Shown piece after piece: positions 9,997-19,972 of a stretch of 64,000 bases of DNA. Under the pieces are notes generated by a model. That model was not told where the DNA came from, did not search any database, and saw only the letters and a program-made list of their open reading frames with translations. The stretch covers positions 310,001 to 374,000 of the forward strand of contig JAJQEI010000037.1 of assembly GCA_021201755.1 (NCBI GenBank), written 5' to 3'. Positions within the stretch are counted from its first letter, which is position 1, and every line of letters starts with the position of its first letter. The DNA comes from Ruminococcus sp. (lineage in GTDB: Bacteria > Bacillota > Clostridia > Oscillospirales > Ruminococcaceae). Made by a program: the position numbers and the translations under genes.

Positions 9997-11682
9997 ATGA
10001 TAAAACAAGAAAAGCGGCGGAATACCATGCGCCGTTATACAGCAGTATTGACTGCTGCTGCACTGGCAGTGGCGTGGGCACCGATTTCTTCGGTGGACGC
10101 TGTAACGAATCCTTCCCTTCAAGAAAGTACGCCTTTTGTTTTTTGCAGCAATAATTAATATTTAAGTGTTGCTGGCGGAGAGGCTGGCGATGGCGTATCG
10201 GTCGTTTTTTATGATGCAGATGGTGCAGCGTATTACAATGGCTGGTTCTTGTCGTACAACGATGGCGACAGCGGATTTTCAATTTACTCAGCGTTGGATG
10301 ACAGCTATTATCTAAGCGAAGAGGATGGCAATTTATATTTGTCTCAATCAGCACAAAGTTTCTACCTAAGTGAAGATGGTGTCTTGTCGAATGAAGACGG
10401 TAGCTTTACAATATCGATTGTATTAGAAGCAGTATCCGGTTGTATTTCAGGTGACATGAATCAGGATGGCAGCGTAAATGGTTTTGATCTCACAATTCTG
10501 CGTATGCTGTTGCAAACAGATTCTGCGGATTTTGTAGAAGCCTCCGTGGGTGATGTAAACGGTGATGGGTTATTTTCTGGCGCAGATGCGGCACATCTAC
10601 AAGCTTTCTTGTTGGGAGAGGACGTGACGATGGCAGAGGTTTCGATTCCTGGCTGCACGATAGTTCCGGAATCTCAGGTATCCACAGATACGGAAACGAT
10701 GACGACAGAAACTACAACGGAAACAGTGACAACGACATCATCACGTACAAAACCTAGTACAACTTCAAATACAATAACGGAAACTACGACAGAGACGACA
10801 GACTTTACCACAGAAACTACAACAGTTACAGAAGTGACGACAACAATGGAAACGGTTGAACAGTTGACAGTGGATGATATGCCTACGGAATATGTGGAAG
10901 CCATGGAGTGGATTTGGGAAAATCGCATTGAAGCAGAGGCGTCTACCGCACGGTGGAATTTGATTTTTGATCAGATTATCGCTGGTGAGGGAGAACTGCA
11001 CTATGTGGTTCGTTGGCAATCCTATAAGACGCTGACATTGGAACAGTGACAGCAGATGGAGGTTATGCTGGAGGATGCGATTAATGCATGGACAGATTGG
11101 CTGGTGGGATATGACGATTGGTCTTATGATCATGTAGATGTGAAAATTGTGGGTTGGGCAGTGTTGGATGAAACTTGTTTGGAAGATTTGCAAGACGACG
11201 AAGTGGTATATACGGATACGGAGTATTATGACAGCAGTGGAGATACTTCAAATGGTACAGAAGAAATTCCAAGTTTATTGCCGAGTGCGCCCAGCGAATT
11301 GTGGAGATTTGAACACTTTACAGACAGTAGCTATGAATATCCCGGAACGAGATTCGATATGTATCTTTGGGCAACGCAAGGCTGGCCATCGATTGGCGGT
11401 TGTGGCGGTGATTGGGAACAGCGACTTTCGGGCGATGCCTATTTGAATATTTTGGAAAGCGATTCAAATGTACATGTTCTAATTCATGAAATTGGTCATG
11501 GATTTGGCTTGACTGATTTTTATGGAGAAAACGGTGCATCAGATGGACCACCACCGGATGGCTTTTCAGATGACGGTACATCGATTATGATGGCTGGATC
11601 TTCTACAGGAATTACGAACTTTGATGGTTGGATGTTACGCTATGTCTGGAGTCAAATTAAAGACGAGGAAGGTCGATTCTGA
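9997..11682 (+). pseudogene. Secreted metallopeptidase with internal dockerin, two internal stops
   Basis: The ATG at 9997 follows GAGGTGTATATCG and opens a signal peptide (MRRYTAVLTAAALAVAWAPI). A small beta-rich N-terminal segment, a dockerin in the middle (GDMNQDGSVNGFDLTILRML then GDVNGDGLFSGADAAHLQAF, 10450-10620), a Thr-rich linker, and a C-terminal metallopeptidase follow. The zinc motif HEIGHGFGLTD starts at H497 (11485) and fits HExxHxxGxxD. Stops interrupt the frame at TAA 10156-10158 (codon 54, SNN*YLSVAG) and TGA 11047-11049 (codon 351, LEQ*QQMEVM), with clear same-frame continuation. The dockerin would place a protease on the cellulosome. The peptidase subfamily is uncertain. Confidence 0.8.
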
Positions 11683-11728
11683 TTTTTTAAAGCCTTATTA
11701 TCTAATATGTGAAAGGAGCTAGATAATT

Positions 11729-13459
11729 ATGTTTTGGAACAGGATAACGAAATTGGTGAGCTTGTTGCTTTCAATGTGTATGGTTTTAAGCATCATATCT
11801 TATCGTGCCACAACTGCTTCAGCGGATTTTGAGATGACAGCAGATAAAATTGTGGATGACATCGTTTTTGGCTGGAACTTGGGCAATACATTAGACTGCT
11901 ACGGTACGACTGAACTTGGTTTAGGCAGTCTTGCTACGGAGACATCTTGGGGTAATCCGACTACTACAAAAGAAATGATAGACATGGTGAAAGATACGGG
12001 AATCAATGCGATACGTATTCCGGTGACATGGTATAACCATATGGACGAGGACTATACCATTGATGAAGCATGGCTGGATCGTGTGGAAGAAATTGTAAAT
12101 TATGTTTTAGATGATGATATGTACTGTATTATCAATGTACATCATGACACCGGCGAAAAAGGCTGGCTTCGTGCGAGTCGAACGGATCTGGAGGAAAATG
12201 AAGTCATGTTCACAGCGATTTGGGAACAGGTAGCGGAACGATTCAGTGACTATGGGGAAAAACTTCTGTTTGAGAGCTTTAATGAGATTTTGAACGATGA
12301 AAATGAATGGTATAATCCCGATGATGAGGCACTGGTTGTGACAAACGAACTGAATCAGCTTTTTGTGGATACGGTTCGTGCTACTGGTGGAAACAATGCC
12401 AATCGCTGCTTGATCGTCAACACGTATTGTGCTGGTGGAAACAGTCAGGTAACACGAAATTTTGTTTTGCCGACTGATACAGTTAGTGATCGTTTGATTG
12501 TAGAAGCACATATTTATCAACCGTTTTATTTTACGTATGAAAGTTATCCCAATATGACGACGTGGACATCTTCGGAAATAGATTCTTACATGGCGAATAT
12601 GTATAATACCTTTGTGGCGAATGGGATTCCGGTAATTATTGGAGAATTTGGCTGTGTTGATAAAAATAATGAAACAGAGCGGCTTTCATGGGCGGCATAC
12701 TATGTGGATAAAGCCACAAGTTATGGCATGAAATGCTTTTGGTGGGATAATGGTACGCAGTATAAAATTTTCAATCGACGGACGCTAGTATGTACAGAAC
12801 CGGATTTGCTAGAGGCGATGTTAACAGAGGCAAACGGCGGTGATTATGTAATTTCTACGAACGTAACTGGAGATGCAGACGGTGATGGTACATTAACAAA
12901 TGCAGATGCAGCACAGCTGCAGCAGTTTTTGCTGGGATATGACGTGGAAATCCAAAATTGCGATTTAGACGAAAACGATGTAGTGAATGGCATGGATTTG
13001 TCATTGCTTCGGCAAATGCTTTTGGAACAGGCGAATTTATGTGACAGTGAGGACAACTGGTTCATTTGGACAGATGAAGCGAGTGGAGGTGCTGGAACGC
13101 TGTCATACATTGAGGATGGCATATCCGTGGAAGTAGAAGATAGCGGCGCATTGGTTTATAGTGTGCAGGCACTCTATCAAAATCTTTCGTTGGAAGAAGG
13201 CGCAACTTATCAAATTTCTTTTGACTACTGTGCAACAGAAGAGTTGACTATGCAATTTAATATAATGCAAAATTATGGCAGCTATTCGTCATACTTTTAT
13301 GATACGTTAAACTATACTACAGAAACTCAGCATTATACGAATACTTTTACAATGACAGCGAGCGATAACAACACGGAAGTCGCATTTAATCTGGGTGCAA
13401 CAGATATTGAACCGTATACAGTTGAAATTCGAAATTTGAAGCTCATTCAGATTGCATAA
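11729..13459 (+). CDS. GH5 endoglucanase with internal dockerin and C-terminal carbohydrate-binding-like domain
   Basis: Extracellular cellulase of 576 residues that hydrolyses internal beta-1,4-glucan bonds. A signal peptide (to about residue 31) is followed by a GH5 TIM barrel with FGWNLGNTLDCYG, RIPVTWYNH, INVHHD, acid/base Glu186 in ESFNEI, and nucleophile Glu306 in IIGEFG. After about residue 370 comes a dockerin (GDADGDGTLTNADAAQLQQF then CDLDENDVVNGMDLSLLRQM), and then a C-terminal beta-sandwich of about 145 residues resembling CBM4/9-type modules. The dockerin therefore sits between catalytic and binding domains. AAAGGAG precedes the ATG. This is the only member of the fibrolytic cluster that is fully open. 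Confidence 0.92.
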   Translation: MFWNRITKLVSLLLSMCMVLSIISYRATTASADFEMTADKIVDDIVFGWNLGNTLDCYGTTELGLGSLATETSWGNPTTTKEMIDMVKDTGINAIRIPVTWYNHMDEDYTIDEAWLDRVEEIVNYVLDDDMYCIINVHHDTGEKGWLRASRTDLEENEVMFTAIWEQVAERFSDYGEKLLFESFNEILNDENEWYNPDDEALVVTNELNQLFVDTVRATGGNNANRCLIVNTYCAGGNSQVTRNFVLPTDTVSDRLIVEAHIYQPFYFTYESYPNMTTWTSSEIDSYMANMYNTFVANGIPVIIGEFGCVDKNNETERLSWAAYYVDKATSYGMKCFWWDNGTQYKIFNRRTLVCTEPDLLEAMLTEANGGDYVISTNVTGDADGDGTLTNADAAQLQQFLLGYDVEIQNCDLDENDVVNGMDLSLLRQMLLEQANLCDSEDNWFIWTDEASGGAGTLSYIEDGISVEVEDSGALVYSVQALYQNLSLEEGATYQISFDYCATEELTMQFNIMQNYGSYSSYFYDTLNYTTETQHYTNTFTMTASDNNTEVAFNLGATDIEPYTVEIRNLKLIQIA

Positions 13460-13482
13460 ATCGAACAATTTTATAGAATTAG

Positions 13483-13524
13483 AATTCTCCCGAATGACAT
13501 TTTGTTGTTTGGGAGAATTTTCTG
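13483..13524 (+). terminator. Rho-independent terminator after the GH5 gene
   Basis: AATTCTCCC (13483-13491) pairs with GGGAGAATT (13511-13519) and is followed by TTTCT. The stretch 13525-13712 holds a possible promoter (TTGACA at 13626-13631, then a weak TAAAAC at 13649) for the next gene. Confidence 0.7.
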
Positions 13525-13712
13525 TAATATAGACGAAGTATAGTTTTATAATTGTGTAATTTGCATAAAATCATATTCGCTGTATTGTCATATCATACGA
13601 ATCTGAAATAAATCTAAAAAAATGATTGACATTACAATTGGCGAGTGATAAAACATAAGTATAGAATTAGGGGATATTCTATAAAAATTTAAGAAAAGGG
13701 TGGCGATGTCTT

Positions 13713-15326
13713 ATGAACACAACGGACAAGAACCAAGCCCCAAATATGTATGTCAATTGACCGGATAATGGCAGCTATGACATGATTATGGTGGATTGGT
13801 ATTGCGAAACAGATGCTGTTGGAATGTATTGGGCAGTGCATGATTGGTCTGGGGGGTATGCCGGATTTCAAAACAAAAACGGAGATCATGTTCTTCTTCT
13901 TTTTCTATGGGAAGATGGAGATTCCATTCCGGAAATTGAATATGTTTCACCATGGTGTGATACAAGTGATTTTGATTTCGGAAATGAAGGAGAAGGAAAG
14001 CATATTTTTACAAATTATGCATGGGAAACTGGTAAATGGTATACGATGTGTATCGGAACGAAAACCATTTACGGAAAAACGTTCTATGCACAGTGGGTGC
14101 GTGAAGTCGATGGTGAATGGATTTTGACTTGCATTCTTAGTTTTCCAGAAGCAGATAGAAAGCTTGATAAAGGTTCTATGTTTCAAGAGGATTTCTCCTT
14201 TACGAGGTCAAATGTGCGAAAATGCAGATTGCGGAATGCATATGGACATAATGCGACTAGTGGTGCATGGAAATCTTGGGCGGAAAACACAATCACAAAC
14301 AGTTATTTTCCATATGAGGAAATAACTTGGGATGATTGTGAATGGAATGTTACCTGTTACTGCAATTGGGGTTATTCTAGTTCTGGAAAATATGTTTGGA
14401 TTCAATCCGGCGGAACAGTAAAGGACAATGGAAAGAGTAATCCGCCTACCAAGTATATAGTCAGTCAAAATGACGAACCGGATGATCCGCCCAACTGGGC
14501 AGCACTGACACCACGGTATATCCAAAGTTATCATGGACTGGCACAAAGCAATCCTGTTGATTTGTACATTTCCCCTGATAGTACTGGAACAAAGGTCATT
14601 CAAACAGGTACAATGTATTTGTGGAAATTTATCGACAGTGGCGATGGCTATTTTTACATTACAAACGGTACAAAGGCAATTGCGATTAGTGGCACATCCA
14701 ATGGCGATGATTTGGTAATGGAGACTTATTCGGCTGGCACTAGTACGCAAAAATGGACAAAGACTGCCGGCGATGGTGCAGTTGTATATCTGTATCCAAA
14801 AAATGCTCTTACGAAAAATATGGATATTGAGAATGCATTTCTTACCTATGGAACGCCTATCCAAATATATGAACATAATGAGAGTACGTCGCAATTCAAA
14901 TGGTATTTGTTTAGTTATGTGACGCTAACAAAAATACAGAGCTATTGGAGTTCATTGTATGTCGCACCGTCTGGTACAAGTGTAATTCAAAGTGCAGACG
15001 AGTATGTATGGAATGTTGTTTATAATGATTCACAATATTTCCATATACTGACAAAAGACAATACAAAAGCAGTTGCACTGAGTGGAACTGCTAGTGGAAA
15101 TAATTTGATTCTTGAAGATTACGATCCTGAATCGTCGTCACAACAGTGGTATCGAAAATATACAGATGTAACAGGTACTTATTACCTGATATCAAAAGCC
15201 ATTGCTAATTTGTATATGGATATAGAGGGACCGTCTTAAAGCAAAGGTGCGGCAATACAGATTTGGAATTACACATCTGAGCCAACAGGGTCTCTGCAAT
15301 CAAAATGGTATCTTGAAAACACATGA
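13713..15326 (+). pseudogene. DUF3472 protein with ricin-type lectin repeats, two internal stops
   Basis: From the ATG at 13713, with the AAGGG-like site upstream, the frame carries a DUF3472-like domain (YCETDAVGMYWAVHDWSGGY, HVLLLFLWEDGD, GHNATSGAWKSWAENTI) and then ricin-type lectin repeats to the end (KNMDIENAFLTYGTPIQIYE, FHILTKDNTKAVALSG). TGA at 13758-13760 falls at codon 16 where Trp fits (YVN*PDNG, TGG to TGA). TAA at 15237-15239 falls at codon 509 (EGPS*SKGAAIQIWNY). The last 28 codons complete the lectin fold and end in TGA at 15324-15326. No signal peptide is visible, so the 5' end may also be missing. Function is unknown; surface or secreted carbohydrate binding is the inference. 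Confidence 0.75.
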
Positions 15327-15373
15327 GAAAAGTCAAAAAAGCTTTTTCTTTAATATCACTGGGAGGTGTTTTT

Positions 15374-16519
15374 ATGAAAAAATTATTTCGAAAGATGATG
15401 ACGGGCGTTGTAGTGATGGCTATGACAATGATGGCAATGGTTTCTGTTTTTGCAATGCCGTTGCAAACTGCTTTTGCTGAAGACATTGAGCTTCCATTGT
15501 ATATTATTTTTATGGGCGATCCGGATGATCTTCCTTATGTGGCAGGTGTGGAATTTTTCGTATATGACGAAACAGATGACACAGTGATTTATGAAGGTGT
15601 TTCGGAAGAATTAACGCTTGAACTCGCTGGAATTTATGGACACTCTTATTCTGTGCAGGTAGTTTCAGTGCCTGATGGCTTTTGCGATTATATTCGGACA
15701 GTGGAGACTGACGATACAGACGGATTGGAAATAGTTGTTAGAGTGGATAAGGAAGTTGATTTTCTTGTTGATACGACAGTGGAAGGCGTAACATTTTCTA
15801 TAGTTGATGAAACACTTGGCACAACACTTTACGAAGGCGTTTCAGATGGTTCAACAATAACTTTATCGGCATATTATGGGCATCTAATTATGGCATATGT
15901 AGATGAGACTACGATTCCGGATGGATATTATGTTATTTCGAATTGGGGTATGGTAATTACAGGCTTGAGCACGACTGCGACGCTGAGCTTGCCAATTAGA
16001 ACCGTGACTGTTACAGCAACGGAAACAACAACAGAAACAACGGCAACTACAGAAATCACTGTTTCTTATGATTCGTCAGGAGCGGCTTCTACTGGTAGTA
16101 CAACTCCGCCGTGGATGGCTATAACGACAACCGAAACCACAGATACAACTTCAGTAACGACAGTTGATACAACTACTTCAACTGTAACAGATGATACGAC
16201 ACTTCCATATAACACTACAGAAACAACAACTACAGAGACGGTTGCTTCCACGGAAAATGGGGAGGAGTTGCTGGACGACAATACCACTGTGACGACACCA
16301 GTGAGTCAATCGGGAGATGTTAATCAGGACGGTGCATTGAATTTGGCAGATGTAGTCTATATGAGTTAATATATTGCAGGCTCTTTAGAACCATTTACCG
16401 ATGAAGAGAGAATTAACGCTGCAGATTGTTATCAGGATGGAACCATTGATGCGGATGATGCGCTTGTTTTGTTAGAGTTTTTGGTGCAGAAGATAGATGC
16501 TTTACCGGTTGTGCCATAA
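15374..16519 (+). pseudogene. Secreted dockerin protein with two beta-rich repeats, stop inside the dockerin
   Basis: GGGAGG sits 7 bases before the ATG at 15374. A signal peptide (MKKLFRKMMTGVVVMAMTMM) ends near AFAED. Two similar beta-rich repeats follow: VEFFVYDETDDTVIYEGVSE, and VTFSIVDETLGTTLYEGVSD with ITLSAYYGH. They resemble prealbumin-like or Cna-B-like surface modules. A Thr-rich linker and a C-terminal dockerin complete it. The dockerin is cut by TAA at 16367-16369 where the sister dockerins read SKY (AAA or AAG to TAA). Its second half continues in frame (YIAGSLEPFTDEE) to 16519. The truncated product lacks most of the dockerin and could not dock. The role of the repeats is unknown. 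Confidence 0.8.
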
Positions 16520-16576
16520 CATGATAAAAAGAATGTTTGTATTCCATGAGAACGGAATCAACGACGTGATATAGAG

Positions 16577-16618
16577 ATCGCCTATACAAGCGAATTTACT
16601 TGTATAGGCGATTTTTTA
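16577..16618 (+). terminator. Strong rho-independent terminator
   Basis: A perfect 14-bp stem (16577-16590 with 16599-16612), an 8-base loop and a TTTTTT tail. It closes the dockerin gene and lies between convergent genes (glnN comes from the other strand). Confidence 0.9.
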
Positions 16619-16645
16619 TATGATTAACAAACGAAGGAAATGATT

Positions 16646-18739
16646 TTATACATTGAAAATAATGTCGCTGTAAGCTGGTACAGGCCACTTTTCAGAAGGT
16701 GTAATGACTTCCAGCGCATCCACAGCGGCACGCAATTCATCCATTACAGGAATAACCTCATAGCGATATGCCTTTGCTACTTCTGGAACGCAATCTTTCT
16801 TTGCAGCAGCTGCAGCGGTAACTTCTTCTAGCTTTGCAGTCGCTTCATATGATTGCTTCGTCAAGCTGCTGACCTTTTCAGCCAAATCTTTTTCCACGCA
16901 AGCGCAGATTTCCAAGCTATTCTTGGCAGCGATAGAATCACAAAGCTCCTTCGTGTAGCTGACACAAGTTGGAATATACTTCTTCTTTGCCATATCAATC
17001 ATGGTTAAAGCTTCGATATTGATGGTCTTTGCGTAATTATCCAGCAAGATTTCCACACGTGCATCTACTTCTGCCTTAGATAATACACCGAATTTTGACA
17101 ACAGTGCAATGTTTTTCTCGTCAGACATATGCGGTACACAGTCTACAGTAGATCTGTAATTTGGTAAACCACGCTTTTCTGCTTCTTCTACCCATTCTTG
17201 CGAATAGCCATTCCCATTGAAAATAACACGCTTGTGATTTTTGATGATAGAAACCAACAACTTTTTTAGCTCATCGTCAAACTGTTCTGCCGGAACGCTT
17301 TCCATCTGATCAGCAATTTCTGAAAGTTCTTCTGCCACAATGCTGTTTAGCAGGTAGTTCGGGCAGCCAATGTTATCAGAGGACCCAACCATACGGAACT
17401 CAAAACGGTTTCCAGTGAAAGCAAATGGGGAAGTTCTGTTCCGGTCAGTAGAATCCTTCGGGAAATCTGGCAGCGCATCTACGCCGATTTCGAAAACCTT
17501 GGATTCACTCTTGTAGGAAGTACCAGATTCCAGCGCATCCAAAACGCCCTGCAATTCTTCACCCATGAAGATAGAAATAATTGCTGGCGGAGCTTCATTT
17601 GCACCCAGACGGTGGTCGTTGCCTGCGGAGGATGCACTGATTCGCAGTAAGTCAGTATATTCATCAATACCTTTGATGACAGCACACAAGAATGTTAAGA
17701 ATTGCATATTTTCCATTGGTGTTGAACCAGGATCTAATAAGTTTTGACCGTCGTTCGTCCCCATGGACCAGTTATTATGTTTACCAGAACCATTGACGCC
17801 TGCAAATGGTTTCTCGTGGAGCAAACAAACTAAGCCGTGTTTGAGTGCAACCTTTTCCATAACTTCCATTGCCAACTCGTTTTGGTCAGTAGAAATATTT
17901 GTTGTAGAGAAAACCGGAGCCATCTCGTGTTGTGCAGGAGCAACCTCGTTATGCTTCGTAGTTGCGAATATACCCAATTTCCAAAGTGTTTCATCTAAAT
18001 CAGACATGAAAGCAGCAATACGAGGTTTTAAGTTTGCAAAATACTGATCTTCCAGTTCCTGTCCTTTTGGTGGCATTGCACCGAACAGAGTACGACCAGT
18101 CATAATCAGGTCTTCTCGCTTGTCGTACATTTTCTTGTCAATCAAGAAGTATTCCTGTTCTGGACCTACAGTAGAAGTGACCTTTGTGGTAGTGGTATTG
18201 CCAAATAAGCGGAGAATACGAATTGCCTGTTGGCTTAAAGCATCCATCGAACGGAGCAATGGCGTTTTCTTATCTAATGCTTCACCGGTGTATGAAACGA
18301 AAACAGTTGGAATGTATAGAGAACCTTCTTTCACAAAGCAATAAGAAGTTGGATCCCAAGCGGTATAGCCACGAGCAGAACAAGTCTGACGTAGACCGCC
18401 GGACGGGAACGAAGAAGCATCAGGCTCACCTTTTACCAGTTCTTTTCCGGAAAAGTTCATAATAATCATGTCATTATCCGTAGGACTAATAAAAGAATCA
18501 TGTTTTTCTGCAGTAGAACCGGTCATAGGTTGGAACCAGTGGGTGTAGTGGGTTGCACCGTGTTCAATTGCCCAGTCCTTGATTGCATTTGCAACTACAT
18601 CGGCATAGGTGGGATCTAAAGGAGTACCCATTTTTCTCGTCTTTGTCATTGCTTTATAAACCGGCTTTGGAAGCCGTGCCTTCATGACTTCGTCATTAAA
18701 GACGTCACACGCAAAATAATCTGAAACTTTCTTTGACAT
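16646..18739 (-). CDS. glnN: Glutamine synthetase, type III
   Basis: ATP-dependent ligation of ammonia to glutamate in the cytoplasm. At 697 residues it has the long type III (GSIII) size, not the ~450 of GSI. Features include the GSIII N-terminus (HWFQPMTGSTAEKHDSFI), the catalytic core STVGPEQEYFL, NEVAPAQHEMAP, GVNGSGKHNNWSMGTN, and the NRTSPFAFTGNRFEFRMVGSS stretch. AGGAGG lies upstream of the ATG. The gene is intact and stands alone on the minus strand behind a strong promoter and a long leader, which suggests nitrogen control at RNA level. Confidence 0.96.
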   Translation of the reverse strand: MSKKVSDYFACDVFNDEVMKARLPKPVYKAMTKTRKMGTPLDPTYADVVANAIKDWAIEHGATHYTHWFQPMTGSTAEKHDSFISPTDNDMIIMNFSGKELVKGEPDASSFPSGGLRQTCSARGYTAWDPTSYCFVKEGSLYIPTVFVSYTGEALDKKTPLLRSMDALSQQAIRILRLFGNTTTTKVTSTVGPEQEYFLIDKKMYDKREDLIMTGRTLFGAMPPKGQELEDQYFANLKPRIAAFMSDLDETLWKLGIFATTKHNEVAPAQHEMAPVFSTTNISTDQNELAMEVMEKVALKHGLVCLLHEKPFAGVNGSGKHNNWSMGTNDGQNLLDPGSTPMENMQFLTFLCAVIKGIDEYTDLLRISASSAGNDHRLGANEAPPAIISIFMGEELQGVLDALESGTSYKSESKVFEIGVDALPDFPKDSTDRNRTSPFAFTGNRFEFRMVGSSDNIGCPNYLLNSIVAEELSEIADQMESVPAEQFDDELKKLLVSIIKNHKRVIFNGNGYSQEWVEEAEKRGLPNYRSTVDCVPHMSDEKNIALLSKFGVLSKAEVDARVEILLDNYAKTINIEALTMIDMAKKKYIPTCVSYTKELCDSIAAKNSLEICACVEKDLAEKVSSLTKQSYEATAKLEEVTAAAAAKKDCVPEVAKAYRYEVIPVMDELRAAVDALEVITPSEKWPVPAYSDIIFNV

Positions 18740-18913
18740 GATAATAACCTCCTAAAAATAAAAAGCATCTTCATGAAACGATAAACGAACTGCACAAAAA
18801 TGAAAAAATACATTTGCATATATCGTTTATGCCAACATGAAAACGCCTTTGTTTCATGTATCATTTTTTGGTCAAATCCTAATTGATAGAGAATTTTTCT
18901 CTATCTGCTACCT
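18740..18913 (-). promoter_or_regulatory. Long structured 5' leader of glnN
   Basis: The leader is about 170 nt between the promoter and the glnN ribosome-binding site. It contains several inverted repeats: GATAGAGAA/TTCTCTATC (18885-18906), CATGAAA/TTTCATG (18836-18858), and AAACGATA/TATCGTTT (18776-18828). The last one ends close to an A/T-rich run before the ribosome-binding site. This could be an attenuator or a target of an ANTAR-type antiterminator, as reported for nitrogen genes in some Firmicutes. I do not recognise a named riboswitch. Confidence 0.5.
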
Positions 18914-18919
18914 GTTATC

Positions 18920-18948
18920 ATAATACAGGATTTTTCTTGATTTGTCAA
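18920..18948 (-). promoter_or_regulatory. Sigma-A promoter of glnN
   Basis: On the minus strand, TTGACA (18943-18948) is followed after 17 bases by TATTAT (18920-18925). Transcription would start near 18913. The remaining 18949-19060 is A/T-rich with no gene seen. Confidence 0.8.
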
Positions 18949-19060
18949 GAGCTTTTTAACGAAATTTGTAATCTACTTATTTATCAAATTAAAATGCAAA
19001 ATAACAAAAGAAAAAAAGAAAAAACTTTCTATTTTCGAAAAAAACAAACCATTTGAAAAT

Positions 19061-19972
19061 TCAATTTCGTTTATACACTTTTGCGTACATTCCAATCATA
19101 GCAACAAGACTTACCATAACAATCACTATGATATAGTAGATTAAAAATTTACAGTCCAAAGAATGTCCAAATAAATTCGTCTGAAAACAAAATGTATCCT
19201 CGATGCTGTTTATAAATGCGCCTTGGTCGATACCATCGATGGTACGATCTATTTCATTTAATACGCCATGCATTAGGATATTGCGGAAGAGAATGGTAAT
19301 GCCACTTCCAGGGAAAATATTGCACAAGGTTTGGATTCCAGTAGAAAATTGTGAAAGGGGAATATAAGCACCAATCAGGAAATCTACAGCAGCAGATAGA
19401 ATGCCGAAAAATGCGCTGCTTGCTGAAACAGTTGAAAAAAGAAGCATGATTGGCATAAAGAGTGCTGTTGCAGAAATCGATCCGAGGAGCGTAATGCCAC
19501 AAAGTTTAAATAAATTCCAGATACTGAGATATAGATTTCCTTCTAGAGAAAAGCCAAAGATTCCAACGCCTAAAATGAGTAGCGATATAAGAAAAGTAGT
19601 GAGAGTAGAGGCAGTAAAATAGGATAGGATAATTTGCCATCGTTTCATTGGCGTTGCAGAAATGTCATAGTCGATTTTTTGTTCTCTGTCTTGTACAATA
19701 GTCGTTAGTGCTGTAAAAGAAACTGTGATCAAGGTAGATCCTAGAATACCACTGAGTAAAAGTAAATTTGCCAGCATATCGACATCATCCTGCACAATAA
19801 GAGATTCTAATCCCTGTATATTTTCTTGTATGGCGTCAACAAAGGTGTTCCGTAAGAAGAGCAGATATAAGAAGAGTATGATGACCGGCGTTAAGAGTGA
19901 AAAGAGAACAGAGGGAAGATTTTTGAAATAAATCAAAAGATTTCGTCTGGTAAGTCCCCCAAATTTTGTCAT
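19061..19972 (-). CDS. ABC-2 type transporter permease
   Basis: Membrane protein of 303 residues starting MTKFGGLTRRNLLIYFKN. AAAGGAG is 8 bases before this ATG, which is preferred over a start 27 bases further upstream. Six hydrophobic segments are seen: LPSVLFSLLTPVIILFLYLL, LLLLSGILGSTLITVSFTAL, LTTFLISLLILGVGIFGF, LCGITLLGSISATALFMPIM, SSAFFGILSAAVDFLIGAYI and FLIYYIIVIVMVSLVAMIGM. It belongs to the ABC-2 family that exports drugs, lipids or polysaccharides. Its ATG overlaps the stop of the ATPase gene (ATGA), so the two form one operon. The partner ATPase is broken, leaving this permease probably idle. Confidence 0.85.
   Translation of the reverse strand: MTKFGGLTRRNLLIYFKNLPSVLFSLLTPVIILFLYLLFLRNTFVDAIQENIQGLESLIVQDDVDMLANLLLLSGILGSTLITVSFTALTTIVQDREQKIDYDISATPMKRWQIILSYFTASTLTTFLISLLILGVGIFGFSLEGNLYLSIWNLFKLCGITLLGSISATALFMPIMLLFSTVSASSAFFGILSAAVDFLIGAYIPLSQFSTGIQTLCNIFPGSGITILFRNILMHGVLNEIDRTIDGIDQGAFINSIEDTFCFQTNLFGHSLDCKFLIYYIIVIVMVSLVAMIGMYAKVYKRN

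Noticed and set aside
14208..14894. Long antisense open frame opposite the DUF3472 gene
   Set aside because: It lies exactly opposite a coding frame with recognisable domains, has no ribosome-binding site and its translation shows no family pattern.
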